From assembly GCA_020633995.1 (NCBI GenBank), contig JACKCO010000004.1:434001-498000 (forward strand): DNA of 64,000 bases, given 5' to 3'. Of this stretch, positions 45,101-54,940 are shown one piece after another. This DNA is from Campylobacterota bacterium (GTDB lineage: Bacteria > Babelota > Babeliae > Babelales > RVW-14). The notes beneath the pieces are model-generated. The model was not told where the DNA came from and made no database searches. It was given only the letters and a program-made list of their open reading frames with translations. The position numbers and the translations under genes were made by a program. Numbering within the stretch: position 1 is the stretch's first letter; each line of letters starts with the position of its first letter.

Positions 45101-47181
45101 TGGGTGAGGTACTTGCAATGGCAGTCAGTGAAACCACCACACCTGACGTTGACCCAACAACAAAAACACTACCCGACGGATTTCCCAGCATGATCGCCCC
45201 AATTCCTATGCAAGTTATTGGCGCAACATATCCCACCCAATCCAATGATGTAACAGCACAAATAAAACAAAATCTACAACAGTATGGCTTCATCTATTTC
45301 CCAGATCTTCAGGCAGAACTCGGTGCCGCCAACGACCCCGCAAAAGACCAACTCGCACTCTATGTTCGCATCAAGAATCCCCAAAATCAAAGCCAAAACC
45401 TTATCGTTGTAGGTACCTTTCATGCCAACAAACCAGTTATTTTTTATCCCATCAACTACACTACTCCCGGCCCCATGTTGCAACCACCTGTAACAGGTCC
45501 ACAATTACAAGAGGCAATAACTGATCGCCGTGGTAACAAATGGGCACTAACCTCAACACCTCACCCCACTCAGGCAAATGATTTTGAACTTTACTTTCAG
45601 CCTTCGGGTAGCACACAGTGGCAACAAGTTCCTGCCGCTGCAAAAGATATCGCAGCACATCCTAGCCTTGACCAAGTTTGGGTCACGCAAAGTCAGCAAC
45701 TTGGCTACAAAATTCACGCTCGGACAAACATTACTGATTCCCAACAAAGTGGCTCTGGTTGGCAAGCCGTTCAGGGGGCACTCAAAGATATTTCTATAAA
45801 CTCGTTTGGGTTCTTCTCCGGGACTGGTACTGACAACCAAAAATATTATTCCCTAACCAACAACCCAACAGACCCACAATGGACACTCGAACCTGACCTT
45901 GTCACCCTTCAGTCAGATCTAGATGCATGTAATACTCAAGTAAAAACACTAACCAATCAAATTACCACACTCACAGGGGAACGAGACAAAGCATTGACAG
46001 ATTTAAATGCTGCGCAGCAACAAATAACAACACTAACAAACCAAGTCAACACCTTAACTTCAGAACGCGATAAAGCACTTACTGACCTAAGCACAATACA
46101 AAATCAGATAACAATACTTAATAATCAAATCAACACACTCACTAACCAAATCAACACACTAACTTCCGAACGCGATAAAGCCCTAACCGACCTAGCTACA
46201 GAACAAGGGCTAAACTCAACCCTGACAAACCAGATCACCACATTAACTAATCAAGTAAATGTACTCACAACAGAACGTGATAACGCACTAGCTAATTTAA
46301 ATACAGCTCAACAACAGGTAAATACATTAACCTCTGAGCGAGACCAAGTACTTACTGATCTGACCGCAGCACAAAATCAAGCAACTACTCTCTCTAATCA
46401 AGTCACTGCACTGACTAATCAAGTCAACACACTAACAACAGAACGTGATAATGCACTCAATGACCTTGCTAATGCAAATCAACAAATAAACACTCTAACC
46501 ACAGAGAAAAATCAACTCACTAGTGACCTCAACAACACACTTGCTTTACTTGACAATGCTAATAAGCAAATTAGCACTCTGACCAACGATCTTAATGCCG
46601 CCATTGCTCAACGTGACAACTTACAAAATGATTTAAACACAAAGCAAGGTGAACTTGATCAAGCAAATCAAAATATTTCAAATCTAACTACTCAGCTGAA
46701 TCAGGCAACTTCTGAACGAGATGCCCTACAACAAGATCTAAATACCAAAATCCAAGAGCTTGCAGCCGCAAACAAACAAATTAACGATCTCAATACACAG
46801 ATTGGAACACTTAATAAGCAATTAACAGATGTGACTGCCGAACGTGATAACCTCCAAAACAACTTAACACAGACTCAAGGCGATCTTGACAGCGCTAACC
46901 AACAAATCACCAACCTCAACAATCAAATCAACACCCTCACCCAAGAACGTGATAACCTCCAAAACAACTTAACACAAACTCAAGGCGATCTTGACAGCGC
47001 TAACCAACAAATCACCAACCTCAACAATCAAATCACTACCCTCACCCAAGAACGTGATAACCTCCAAAACAACTTAACGCAAACTCAAGGCGATCTTGAC
47101 AGCGCTAACCAACAAATCACCAACCTCAACAACCAGATCACTACCTCACCCAAGAACGTGATAACCTCCAAAACAACTTAA
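42196..47181 (+). CDS. giant secreted tectonin/FAMeT-like/coiled-coil protein, N-terminal part
   Basis: This 1661-residue reading is the front part of a gene that continues to 54675 after frame breaks. It has a signal peptide (about 1-26), a MIR/beta-trefoil-like region (about 27-225; VKNGDVIQLRNGWKNNYSMY, then DLVQFKHQATNSYMI), six tectonin-like repeats (about 237-498) of the form W-(A/G)-x-R-x-GIT-x-P-x-GT-x-W, and a domain resembling PF12248, FAMeT (about 508-654; IIGGWSNTQSAIQR, GGLIKIGKGTEYDQNKF, IIYVGFGGWD). Four modules in A-B-A-B order follow (about 659-1090), faintly like DUF3395 by pattern. Then comes a partial tectonin module (about 1105-1230) and a coiled coil rich in T, L, N, Q and D. 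The frame is lost at about 47137 by one missing C in a tandem repeat. Domain names are by eye; the region's role is unknown. A surface adhesin is a reasonable inference. Confidence 0.85.
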   Translation: MMNRKRLLSLLFIVTTVLSLQNSVHTRSIEYGDAALLFTVGNTSVVGSPVELWEPQKHLFHGAPANDARSRWVIDSPSGKTGIVKNGDVIQLRNGWKNNYSMYTQAGLAFGNVAPSGTLPTGGTPIKWTDDPYSSAQELTNRYWIVQIDGKATGANWDHTDLVQFKHQATNSYMIMSSVTIDVRRDNEYTGTDYRKALGTQPGSGTTFRVDQVENKDLTQPDSPASSTEPMPAPTGMEDNVWCITSTNDIFFREGITTAVPKGTSWSQITGLKAKELAVSPEGSVWAIDLSDQIFFRTGITQDNPKGSSWTQVSGLLNQIALGPNGQLWGKNSSNTLFVRTGITQAAPMGTTWEVVDQNIAQVAVGANGSIWALSTTGVTGGNEIKYRTGVTSSNFKGTGWQIVAGGLNHIAVGPNGQVWGKNTSAVIFGRTGVTSTDQIGTGWKDCGTGSSNIAVSVNNHCWTAQTNQSVVFSATADVNNMAWESASGVLTKIYAGGRPPAALPFDPTKHTHNPPAGTTFNDAWQLPEPNRGLIKFQAKGNDIYVDLSQLKAAQNNQTYKAIIGGWSNTQSAIQRLGGIEQLAAVGTDSTTNFHDYWMSIDGGLIKIGKGTEYDQNKFIELNDPSTIANIIYVGFGGWDLAVEFQNINIQPLPTAPVQTGATFSVAFGYYDFFGTALDITSIMTQKLQQDAMLDLPANLNTYFSQPATTGNPKVLLYGTISAASHQIYHLQPEGQGSYIGEITTAPVSQALTREVDPTTITLPSTFPPVYPPASMQVVNATYTTGSTQTDVTTQLKQNVQANGFPFAPNIKQLLGNADTNVNTLTITLRIENIISQGTNIDVTFRVTDNKPLFLYLLDYASFESIMLQPPQTAPPTPITPTPASFTISGAWYGVEGQSNPNVQTTLSQQLNADKYLNMPAGMAAYFGQDPFPGQKKQLAVSLSAKDALGTTQTYRLDFRSPEGFGSHLGEVLAMAVSETTTPDVDPTTKTLPDGFPSMIAPIPMQVIGATYPTQSNDVTAQIKQNLQQYGFIYFPDLQAELGAANDPAKDQLALYVRIKNPQNQSQNLIVVGTFHANKPVIFYPINYTTPGPMLQPPVTGPQLQEAITDRRGNKWALTSTPHPTQANDFELYFQPSGSTQWQQVPAAAKDIAAHPSLDQVWVTQSQQLGYKIHARTNITDSQQSGSGWQAVQGALKDISINSFGFFSGTGTDNQKYYSLTNNPTDPQWTLEPDLVTLQSDLDACNTQVKTLTNQITTLTGERDKALTDLNAAQQQITTLTNQVNTLTSERDKALTDLSTIQNQITILNNQINTLTNQINTLTSERDKALTDLATEQGLNSTLTNQITTLTNQVNVLTTERDNALANLNTAQQQVNTLTSERDQVLTDLTAAQNQATTLSNQVTALTNQVNTLTTERDNALNDLANANQQINTLTTEKNQLTSDLNNTLALLDNANKQISTLTNDLNAAIAQRDNLQNDLNTKQGELDQANQNISNLTTQLNQATSERDALQQDLNTKIQELAAANKQINDLNTQIGTLNKQLTDVTAERDNLQNNLTQTQGDLDSANQQITNLNNQINTLTQERDNLQNNLTQTQGDLDSANQQITNLNNQITTLTQERDNLQNNLTQTQGDLDSANQQITNLNNQITTSPKNVITSKTT

Positions 47182-48050
47182 CACAGACTCAAGGCGATCT
47201 TGACAGCGCTAACCAACAAATCACCAATCTCAACAATCAAATCAACACCCTCACCCAAGAACGTGATAACCTCCAAAACAACTTAACACAGACTCAAGGC
47301 GATCTTGACAGCGCTAACCAACAAATCACCAATCTCAACAATCAAATCAACACCCTCACCCAAGAACGTGATAACCTCCAAAACAACTTAACACAGACTC
47401 AAGGCGATCTTGACAGCGCTAACCAACAAATCACCAACCTCAACAATCAAATCACTACCCTCACCCAAGAACGTGACAACCTGCAAAACAACTTAACGCA
47501 AACTCAAGGCGACCTTGACAGCGCTAGCCAACAAATCACCAACCTCAACAATCAAATCACTACCCTCACCCAAGAACGTGATAACCTCCAAAACAACTTA
47601 ACACAGACTCAAGGCGATCTTGACAGCGCTAACCAACAAATCACCAACCTCAACAATCAAATCACTACCCTCACCCAAGAACGTGACAACCTGCAAAACA
47701 ACTTAACGCAAACTCAAGGCGACCTTGACAGCGCTAGCCAACAAATCACCAACCTCAACAATCAAATCACTACCCTCACCCAAGAACGTGATAACCTCCA
47801 AAACAACTTAACACAGACTCAAGGCGATCTTGACAGCGCTAACCAACAAATCACCAACCTCAACAATCAAATCAACACCCTCACCCAAGAACGTGATAAC
47901 CTCCAAAACAACTTAACGCAAACTCAAGGCGACCTTGACAGCGCTAACCAACAAATCACCAACCTCAACAATCAAATCACTACCCTCACCCAAGAACGTG
48001 ATAACCTCCAAAACAACTTAACGCAAACCCAAGGCGACCTCACAGCTGCT
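46846..48050 (+). repeat. 105-bp tandem repeat, about 11.5 copies
   Basis: Copies start at 46846, 46951, 47056, 47160, 47265 and then every 105 bases to 48000, the last one diverging after about 50 bases. The copy starting at 47056 is 104 bases long, which breaks the frame. Each unit encodes 35 residues (five heptads), opening DNLQNNLTQTQGDLDSANQQ. Copies differ at only a few sites; those at 47475 and 47685 share the same variants, hinting at duplication of a 210-bp pair. Confidence 0.95.
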
Positions 48051-50414
48051 AACAATGAAATCGACAACCTCAATACGCAACTCTCACAAGCGACGGCTCA
48101 AAGTGATCAATGTGATACAAACTTAGCAACAACACAACAACAGCTTGACGACGCTAACACTCAAATTGACGCTCTCAACAAACAGCTCACCGATGCAACT
48201 GCTGAACGCGATAAAAATGCCACAGACCTGACCAACACACAAAAACAACTTGATGACACTAATAAACAAATTACCGACCTACAAACTCTGCTCACCACCA
48301 CCGAAGGGGAGCGGGACAAAGCACTTGCAGACCTTGACACCGCACAAAAAGAGCTTAGTAACGCTAACACTCAAATTGACAACCTCAACAACCAAATTAC
48401 CGACGCCATCGCTGAACGCGATAAAAATGCCACAGACCTGACCAACACACAAAAACAACTTGATGACACTAATAAACAAATTACCGACCTACAAACTCTG
48501 CTCACCACCGCCGAAGGGGAACGTGACAAAGCACTTGCCGACCTTGATACCGCCCAAACAGAGCTTAGTAACGCTAACACTCAAATTGACAACCTCAACC
48601 AACAACTTACCGACGCCATCGCTGAACGCGATAAAAATGCCACAGACCTGACCAACACACAAAAACAACTTGATGACACTAATAAACAAATTACCGACCT
48701 ACAAACTCTGCTCACCACCACCGAAGGGGAGCGGGACAAAGCACTTGCAGACCTTGACACCGCACAAAAAGAGCTTAGTAACGCTAACACTCAAATTGAC
48801 AACCTCAACAACCAAATTACCGACGCCATCGCTGAACGCGATAAAAATGCCACAGACCTGACCAACACACAAAAACAACTTGATGACACTAATAAACAAA
48901 TTACCGACCTACAAACTCTGCTCACCACCGCCGAAGGGGAACGTGACAAAGCACTTGCCGACCTTGATACCGCCCAAACAGAGCTTAGTAACGCTAACAC
49001 TCAAATTGACAACCTCAACCAACAACTTACCGACGCCATCGCTGAACGCGATAAAAATGCCACAGACCTGACCAACACACAAAAACAACTTGATGACACT
49101 AATAAACAAATTACCGACCTACAAACCCAACTCGCCACCGCCGAAGGGGAACGGGACAAAGCACTTGCCGACCTTGATACCGCCCAAACAGAGCTTAGTA
49201 ACGCTAACACTCAAATTGACAACCTCAACCAACAACTTACCGACGCCATCGCTGAGCGCGATAAAAATGCCACTGATTTGGCCAACACACAAAAACAACT
49301 TGATGACGCTAATAAACAAATTACCGACCTACAAACCCAACTCGCCACCACCGAAGGGGAACGTGACAAAGCACTTACCGACCTTGATACTGCACAAAAA
49401 GATCTTAATAACGCTAATACTCAAATTGACAACCTCAACAACCAAATTACTACCCTCACCCAAGAACGTGATAAGGCCCTTGCTGATCTTGAAACAACCC
49501 AACAGGAGCTCACTAAAGCTCAGGCCGAAGTAGCAAAACTTAACAATGATTTCCAACAGCTTAATGACAGCCAAACCGCAACGCTTGAAGAGCTTGACAA
49601 AGTTAAGCAAGATCTTCAGCAAGCCCAACAAGAAATTAGCAAGCTTGAAAAACAACAAACTGACAACCAAGTAACCATTGACAAGCTCAACGCTAATCTT
49701 TCAGCTGTACAAACCCAGCTTACCACCACCGAAGGGGAACGGGACAAAGCACTTGCCGACCTTGACACTGCGCAAAAAGAGCTTAACAACGCAAATACTC
49801 AAATTGATACCCTTAACAAGCAGCTTACCGATGCAACTGCTGAGCGCGATAAAAATGCCACTGACCTGGCTAACACACAAAAACAACTTGATGACACTAA
49901 TAAACAAATTACCGACCTACAAACCCAGCTCACCACCACCGAAGGGGAACGGGACAAAGCGCTTGCCGACCTTGACACTGCGCAAAAAGAGCTTAACAAC
50001 GCTAACACTCAAATTGATACCCTTAACAAGCAGCTTACCGATGCAACTGCTGAGCGCGATAAAAATGCCACAGACCTGGCTAACACACAAAAACAACTTG
50101 ATGACACTAATAAACAGCTTACCGATCTACAAACCCAGCTTACCACCACCGAAGGGGAGCGGACAAAGCCCTTGCAGACCTTGACACCGCACAAAAAGAA
50201 CTTAATAGCGCTAACACTCAAATTGATACCCTTAACAAGCAGCTTACCGATGCAACTGCTGAGCGCGATAAAAATGCCACTGACCTGGCTAACACACAAA
50301 AACAACTTGATGACACTAATAAACAGCTTACCGATCTACAAACCCAGCTTACCACCACCGAAGGGGAGCGGGACAAAGCCCTTGCAGACCTTGACACCGC
50401 ACAAAAGAACTTAA
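47139..50414 (+). pseudogene. internal coiled-coil segment of the giant protein, frame-shifted
   Basis: The frame following the break at about 47137 stays open for 3.2 kb with no stop and continues the same coiled coil. It holds most of the 105-bp repeats, all of the first 210-bp array (TAERDKNATDLTNTQKQLDD-like units) and a non-repeated stretch about 49480-49720 (ELTKAQAEVAKLNNDFQQLN). It has no ATG, GTG or TTG until 49278, so a 2.1-kb stretch cannot be started independently. The frame is lost again near 50160, where GAGCGGGACAAA of the other copies reads GAGCGGACAAA. It belongs to the gene 42196-54675. Whether the breaks are real or from assembly is open. Confidence 0.75.
48151..49410 (+). 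repeat. first 210-bp tandem array, six units
   Basis: The anchor ACGCTAACAC recurs at 48151, 48361, 48571, 48781, 48991 and 49201 (and as ACGCTAATAC at 49411), exactly 210 bases apart. Each unit encodes 70 residues (ten heptads). Units alternate in small variants so that 48361-48780 and 48781-49200 are nearly identical 420-bp blocks, showing a second level of duplication. Confidence 0.95.
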
Positions 50415-50990
50415 TAGCGCTAACACTTCAAATTGATACCCCATAACAAGCAGCTTACCGATGCAACTGCCGAGCGCGATAAAAATGCCACAGACCTGGC
50501 TAACACACAAAAACAACTTGATGACACTAACAAACAGCTTACCGATCTACAAACCCAGCTCACTACCACCGAAGGGGAACGTGACAAAGCACTTGCAGAC
50601 CTTGACACTGCGCAAAAAGAGCTTAACAACGCAAATACTCAAATTGATACCCTTAACAAGCAGCTTACCGATGCAACTGCTGAGCGCGATAAAAATGCCA
50701 CTGACCTGGCTAACACACAAAAACAACTTGATGACACTAATAAACAGCTTACCGACCTACAAACCAATACCACTATGAAATCGACCTTGGACACTGCGCA
50801 AAAGAAGCTTGTTGATGCAACGATAAAATGCCGCTGACCTGGCTAACACACAAAAACAACTTGATGAAGATGACCTACAAACCCAGCTCACCACCACCGA
50901 AGGGGAACGTGACAAAGCACTTGCAGACCTTGACACTGCGCAAAAAGAGCTTAACAACGCAAATACTCAAATTGATACCCTTAACAAGCA
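49720..50990 (+). repeat. second 210-bp tandem array with damaged copies
   Basis: The anchor (GCAAATACTC or GCTAACACTC) recurs at 49791, 50001, 50210, 50419, 50631 and 50959: spacings 210, 209, 209, 212 and 328. The odd spacings are small indels plus a scrambled partial copy at about 50764-50880. The unit is related to the first 210-bp array but uses ADLAN-type and TLNKQLTDATAERDKNAT-type variants. Confidence 0.92.
50433..50837 (+). pseudogene. short in-frame island of the same giant gene
   Basis: After four small indels between about 50158 and 50440 (net zero), the correct repeat frame returns for about 130 codons, then is lost in the scrambled copy that starts near 50764. It encodes units of the second 210-bp array and is not an independent gene. 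The ATG at 50433 arises only from the local indel. Confidence 0.7.
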
Positions 50991-51075
50991 GCTTACCGAT
51001 GCACAAAGTGAAATAAAACGACTCAATGATGAAATCACACTCATTGTTGACAACCAAGATGCAACAGCTGGAGAA

Positions 51076-54000
51076 TTGAGCAAAGTTGAAAAAGAACTCA
51101 CACAAGTGCAACAGCAAGTGACCAACCTTGAACAACAGCTTACAGAAAAACAAGCAGAACTTGATAAAGCTAATGCTGATCTAGCCGACATGCAAAAACA
51201 GCGTGATGATGTAGTTGCACAGCGAGATAAACTATCTAACGATCTAGCTGCACTACAACAACAATTCGATGGCTCAAATAAACAACTTGCCGACCTGCAA
51301 GCCCAGCTCACCAGCACCGAAGATGAACGAGACAAAGCACTTACCGACCTTGATACTGCTCAAAAAGATCTTAACAACGCTAATACACAGGTTGACGACT
51401 TGACTAAACAACTTGCCAACCTACAAACAGAGCGAGATAAACTTAACGATGATCTTATAACTACACAGCAACAGCTTGACAATGCCAACAAGCAAATTGA
51501 TGACCAAAACAAACAATTAACTGACGCTGATAACACAAATAAAAAACTACAGGATGACCTAGCTGTATCACAACAAGATCTTGATAATGCAAATAAACAA
51601 GTTACCGACCTTCAAGCACAGCTTGATACGGCCAATGCTGAACGCGATAAACTTAACAATGATCTTACAACCACACAACAGCAACTTGATGATAACAATA
51701 AAAACGTTAACGACCTTACCAAACAACTTGCTGATGCTGACAGTACATACAAAAAACTACAAGACGACTTGTCATCATCACAACAAGATCTTGACAACGC
51801 AAACAAGCAAATTACTGATCTACAAACACAATTAGATACCGCTAACAATGAACGAGACAAACTCTCAAGTGATCTCAACACAACACAGCAACAGCTTGAC
51901 AATGCCAACAAGCAAATTGATGATCTCAATAAACAGTTAACTGACGCTCAAAGCGAAATTAAACGTCTTAATGATGAGATAACCCTGATTTCTGACAATC
52001 AAGGAGCAACTGCGGAAGAACTAAGCAAGGCAGAAAAAGACCTCAACCAGGCTCAACAACAAATTCAAGACCTTGAAGGACAGCTTACACAAAGACAGTC
52101 AGAACTGGATAAAGCCAATGCAGATCTTGCTGATCTACAAAAACAACTTGATGATGCACTTGCACAACGTGACCAGCTCAACAATGATCTATCTGCAACA
52201 CAACAACAACGTGATGATGCTAACAAGCAAGTTGATGACCTAAGCAAGCAAATAACCGACCTTGCAAACACACAACAAAAATTGCAAGATGACCTGGCCA
52301 ACACCCAGCAACAACTTGATGATGCTAATAAACAAATTACTGATCTTGAAACTAACCTCTCCAATGCACAAGGGGAACGTGATAATGCACTTAGCTCTCT
52401 TGACACGGCACAAAAAGACCTCGATCAAGCAAACGCTCAAATTGACACACTTAATCAACAATTAACCGACAACCAGGCCCAGATCGACAAACTTACAAAC
52501 GACTTAAATAATGCTTTATCAAATCAAGATGCTACCGCATCTGATCTGACTGCTCTACAGCAACAACTTGCAGACAGCCAAAAACAAACTACTGACCTTG
52601 AAACCCAACTTGCCGACACACAAGCCGAACGAGACAAGCTTGTAAATGACGTAGCCACCCTACAACAACAGCTTGACGATACCCAAAAACAAGTAGCCGA
52701 CCTTGAACAACAACTTACTACTACACAAGGTGAACGTGACAAAGCACTTGCTGACCTTGACTCCGCTCAAACAAACCTCAACAACGCCAACACTCAAATT
52801 GATGCTCTCAATCAACAGGTAACCGACAACCAGGCTCAAATTGATACACTTACTGGCGATCTAAATAATGCACTCGCAAATCAAAATGCTACCGCATCTG
52901 ATCTGACAGCACTACAACAACAACTTGCTGATAGCCAAAAACAAACTACTGACCTTGAAACCCAACTCACTAGCATGCAAGGCGAACGAGACAAAGCGCT
53001 TGCTGACCTTGATCAAGCACAAAAAGATCTTGACCAAGCCAATACTCAAATTAATGAGCTCAACAAGCAACTAACTGACAACCAAACCCAAGTTGATAAA
53101 CTTACCAATGATTTAAACAATACCCTAGCAAATCAAGATGCCACAGCTGCTGACCTAACCAACCTCCAGCAACAACTTGCAGATACTAATGCAACAAACA
53201 AAGACCTCCAAAATAGCTTAGCAACAACACAGCAACAGCTCGATGACACTAACAAGCAAGTAACCGCACTTCAGACAGAGCTGACAAACGTCCAAAGTGA
53301 ACGAGATCAAGCTCTTACAGATCTTGATCAAGCACAAAAAGATCTTGTCAGTGCAAATACTCAAATTAATAATCTCACCAAACAGTTAACCGACAACCAG
53401 GCTCAGATAGAAAAGCTCACACAAGATCTGAACAACGCACTCGCCAACCAAGATGCCTCAGCAGTTGACCTAACAAACCTGCAGCAACAACTGGCAGACA
53501 GTCAAAAACAAACTCAAGACCTTGAACAACAAATTACTAGCCTACAAACTGAGCGTGATAATCTTGCAGCAGATACAAGTGCACTACAACAGCAACTTGA
53601 TGATGCCAACACCCAAGTCACTACCCTACAAACACAGTTAACCAGCATACAAACCGAGCGTGACAGCGCCCTAGCAGAACGTGACAATGCTCAAACTGAT
53701 CTGGCTAGTGCCAATACCCAAGTTGACGAGCTTAACAAGCAGCTAGTCGATAATCAGACACAAATTGATAAACTCACGCAAGATCTAAACAATGCACTTG
53801 CAAACCAAGACACATCGGTAGCTGACCTGACCAACCTACAACAACAATTAGCCGGGGCAGAAACCGAACGAAACAAACTTAGCAGTGATTTAGCAGCCCT
53901 TCAAGAGCAGTTTGATAATGCTAATGCCCAGGCAACACAGCTACAGACACAGCTGACAAACTCTGAGGCCGAGAGAGACAAAGCACTTGCAGACCTGAAA

Positions 54001-54675
54001 GTAGCACAAGATAACCTAACAGGGGCACAAGCCCAGATGACAGACCTTCAAACTGAGCTGAATACAGCAATCGCAGAGCGTGATCAAAACGCTCAAGAAG
54101 TAGTAACGCTGCAAGAACAGCTGGCCGAACAACAGGCTCAGAACACTCAGCTCCAGGCGCAACTAACCAAAGCTCAAACCACGCAACAAAATACGCAAGC
54201 CGAATTGGACAAACTCCTTGCTGAACTTTCGTCACTCCAAAGCGATTATGACAGGATGCAAGCCGAACTTGCAAACCTGCAAAAATCACTCTCTAATAGC
54301 GAAAACGCTCATCAGCTAACACAAGAAGAGCTTACCAATGCTCTTGCCGAAATTGACAGGCTTACTGCACGCATCGCCCAACTTGAGCAAGAACTTGCCA
54401 ACGCCCTACCAACAGAACGTGAACAGCGTTCTGAGCAAACAACGAGTACGCGCATCGAACCTAAGCGCTCAACAGGCCAGACAGTTGGCACTGGCGCGTT
54501 AACCACAGACCGTCAACGAGCAACTGAAAAAGGCATACGAGCAGCTACTGGTATCGGTCTATCACAACAAGGTATGTTTTTACGCCAAGACACACAAGAG
54601 GTTGGAGCTGGGACTCTCAGAGACGCACAAACCCCACAGCCAACGCAACCGGCAGGCAGAGCACGAAGAAGATGA
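51076..54675 (+). CDS. giant coiled-coil protein, C-terminal part with Arg-rich tail
   Basis: This 1199-residue frame, which begins at about 50885 and has its first start codon (TTG) at 51076, is the C-terminal part of the gene starting at 42196. It is almost pure coiled coil rich in Q, L, D, N, T and K (units such as DLTNLQQQLADSQKQTQDLE), less uniform than the upstream arrays, so its repeats have diverged. The final 90 residues are different: a Thr/Arg/Gln tail with VGTGALTTDRQRATEKGIRA and TGIGLSQQGMFLR, ending GRARRR. The same tail closes the gene at 54940. No terminator was seen after the stop. If the breaks are artefacts, the intact protein would have about 4,160 residues (42196-54675). 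Confidence 0.85.
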   Translation: MSKVEKELTQVQQQVTNLEQQLTEKQAELDKANADLADMQKQRDDVVAQRDKLSNDLAALQQQFDGSNKQLADLQAQLTSTEDERDKALTDLDTAQKDLNNANTQVDDLTKQLANLQTERDKLNDDLITTQQQLDNANKQIDDQNKQLTDADNTNKKLQDDLAVSQQDLDNANKQVTDLQAQLDTANAERDKLNNDLTTTQQQLDDNNKNVNDLTKQLADADSTYKKLQDDLSSSQQDLDNANKQITDLQTQLDTANNERDKLSSDLNTTQQQLDNANKQIDDLNKQLTDAQSEIKRLNDEITLISDNQGATAEELSKAEKDLNQAQQQIQDLEGQLTQRQSELDKANADLADLQKQLDDALAQRDQLNNDLSATQQQRDDANKQVDDLSKQITDLANTQQKLQDDLANTQQQLDDANKQITDLETNLSNAQGERDNALSSLDTAQKDLDQANAQIDTLNQQLTDNQAQIDKLTNDLNNALSNQDATASDLTALQQQLADSQKQTTDLETQLADTQAERDKLVNDVATLQQQLDDTQKQVADLEQQLTTTQGERDKALADLDSAQTNLNNANTQIDALNQQVTDNQAQIDTLTGDLNNALANQNATASDLTALQQQLADSQKQTTDLETQLTSMQGERDKALADLDQAQKDLDQANTQINELNKQLTDNQTQVDKLTNDLNNTLANQDATAADLTNLQQQLADTNATNKDLQNSLATTQQQLDDTNKQVTALQTELTNVQSERDQALTDLDQAQKDLVSANTQINNLTKQLTDNQAQIEKLTQDLNNALANQDASAVDLTNLQQQLADSQKQTQDLEQQITSLQTERDNLAADTSALQQQLDDANTQVTTLQTQLTSIQTERDSALAERDNAQTDLASANTQVDELNKQLVDNQTQIDKLTQDLNNALANQDTSVADLTNLQQQLAGAETERNKLSSDLAALQEQFDNANAQATQLQTQLTNSEAERDKALADLKVAQDNLTGAQAQMTDLQTELNTAIAERDQNAQEVVTLQEQLAEQQAQNTQLQAQLTKAQTTQQNTQAELDKLLAELSSLQSDYDRMQAELANLQKSLSNSENAHQLTQEELTNALAEIDRLTARIAQLEQELANALPTEREQRSEQTTSTRIEPKRSTGQTVGTGALTTDRQRATEKGIRAATGIGLSQQGMFLRQDTQEVGAGTLRDAQTPQPTQPAGRARRR

Positions 54676-54700
54676 TAAAAAAAATTCATTTAGAAAATAT

Positions 54701-54731
54701 TTGACTTTATACCTTCTGTAGGTGGTAATAT
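54701..54731 (+). promoter_or_regulatory. candidate promoter with extended -10
   Basis: TTGACT (54701-54706) and TGGTAATAT (TAATAT at 54726-54731 with an upstream TG) are separated by 19 bases, longer than ideal, but the extended -10 could compensate. It precedes the small ORF at 54794 and the gene at 54940. Confidence 0.4.
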
Positions 54732-54793
54732 AGTATTGTATAGATATATTTTTAATAGAAATATTGTATGAAAATACCTAGCGGAGAAGCATT

Positions 54794-54940
54794 ATGCTCT
54801 TGTTCAGGCACTCTCGTAACAAAAAACACTCAATTATGCAGCCATTTCAAGGAATGGCGCAATACAGCATACGAAAGTACCTCCAAGATGGAGATAGTGC
54901 AGCCAGCCATCAAGGTTTTGCCGCGGTTAAGGGGGAATAA
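54794..54940 (+). other. 48-codon ORF overlapping the second giant gene's start
   Basis: GGAGA lies 6 bases upstream of ATG 54794, and the frame ends at TAA 54938-54940, overlapping the ATG of the next gene (TAATG). The product opens MLLFRHSRNKKHSIMQPFQG and is basic, with no known relative. The first giant gene also has a short ORF overlapping its start. Coupling leader or chance frame; the downstream gene also has its own AAGGGGG site. Confidence 0.4.

Noticed and set aside
48161..50305. Many short frames on both strands in the 210-bp arrays
   Set aside because: They recur at exactly the repeat period and are shadows of the coiled-coil frame.
46846..50990. CRISPR array or other non-coding direct repeats
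   Set aside because: Units are 105 and 210 bp without spacers, and all copies code for the same coiled coil in one frame.
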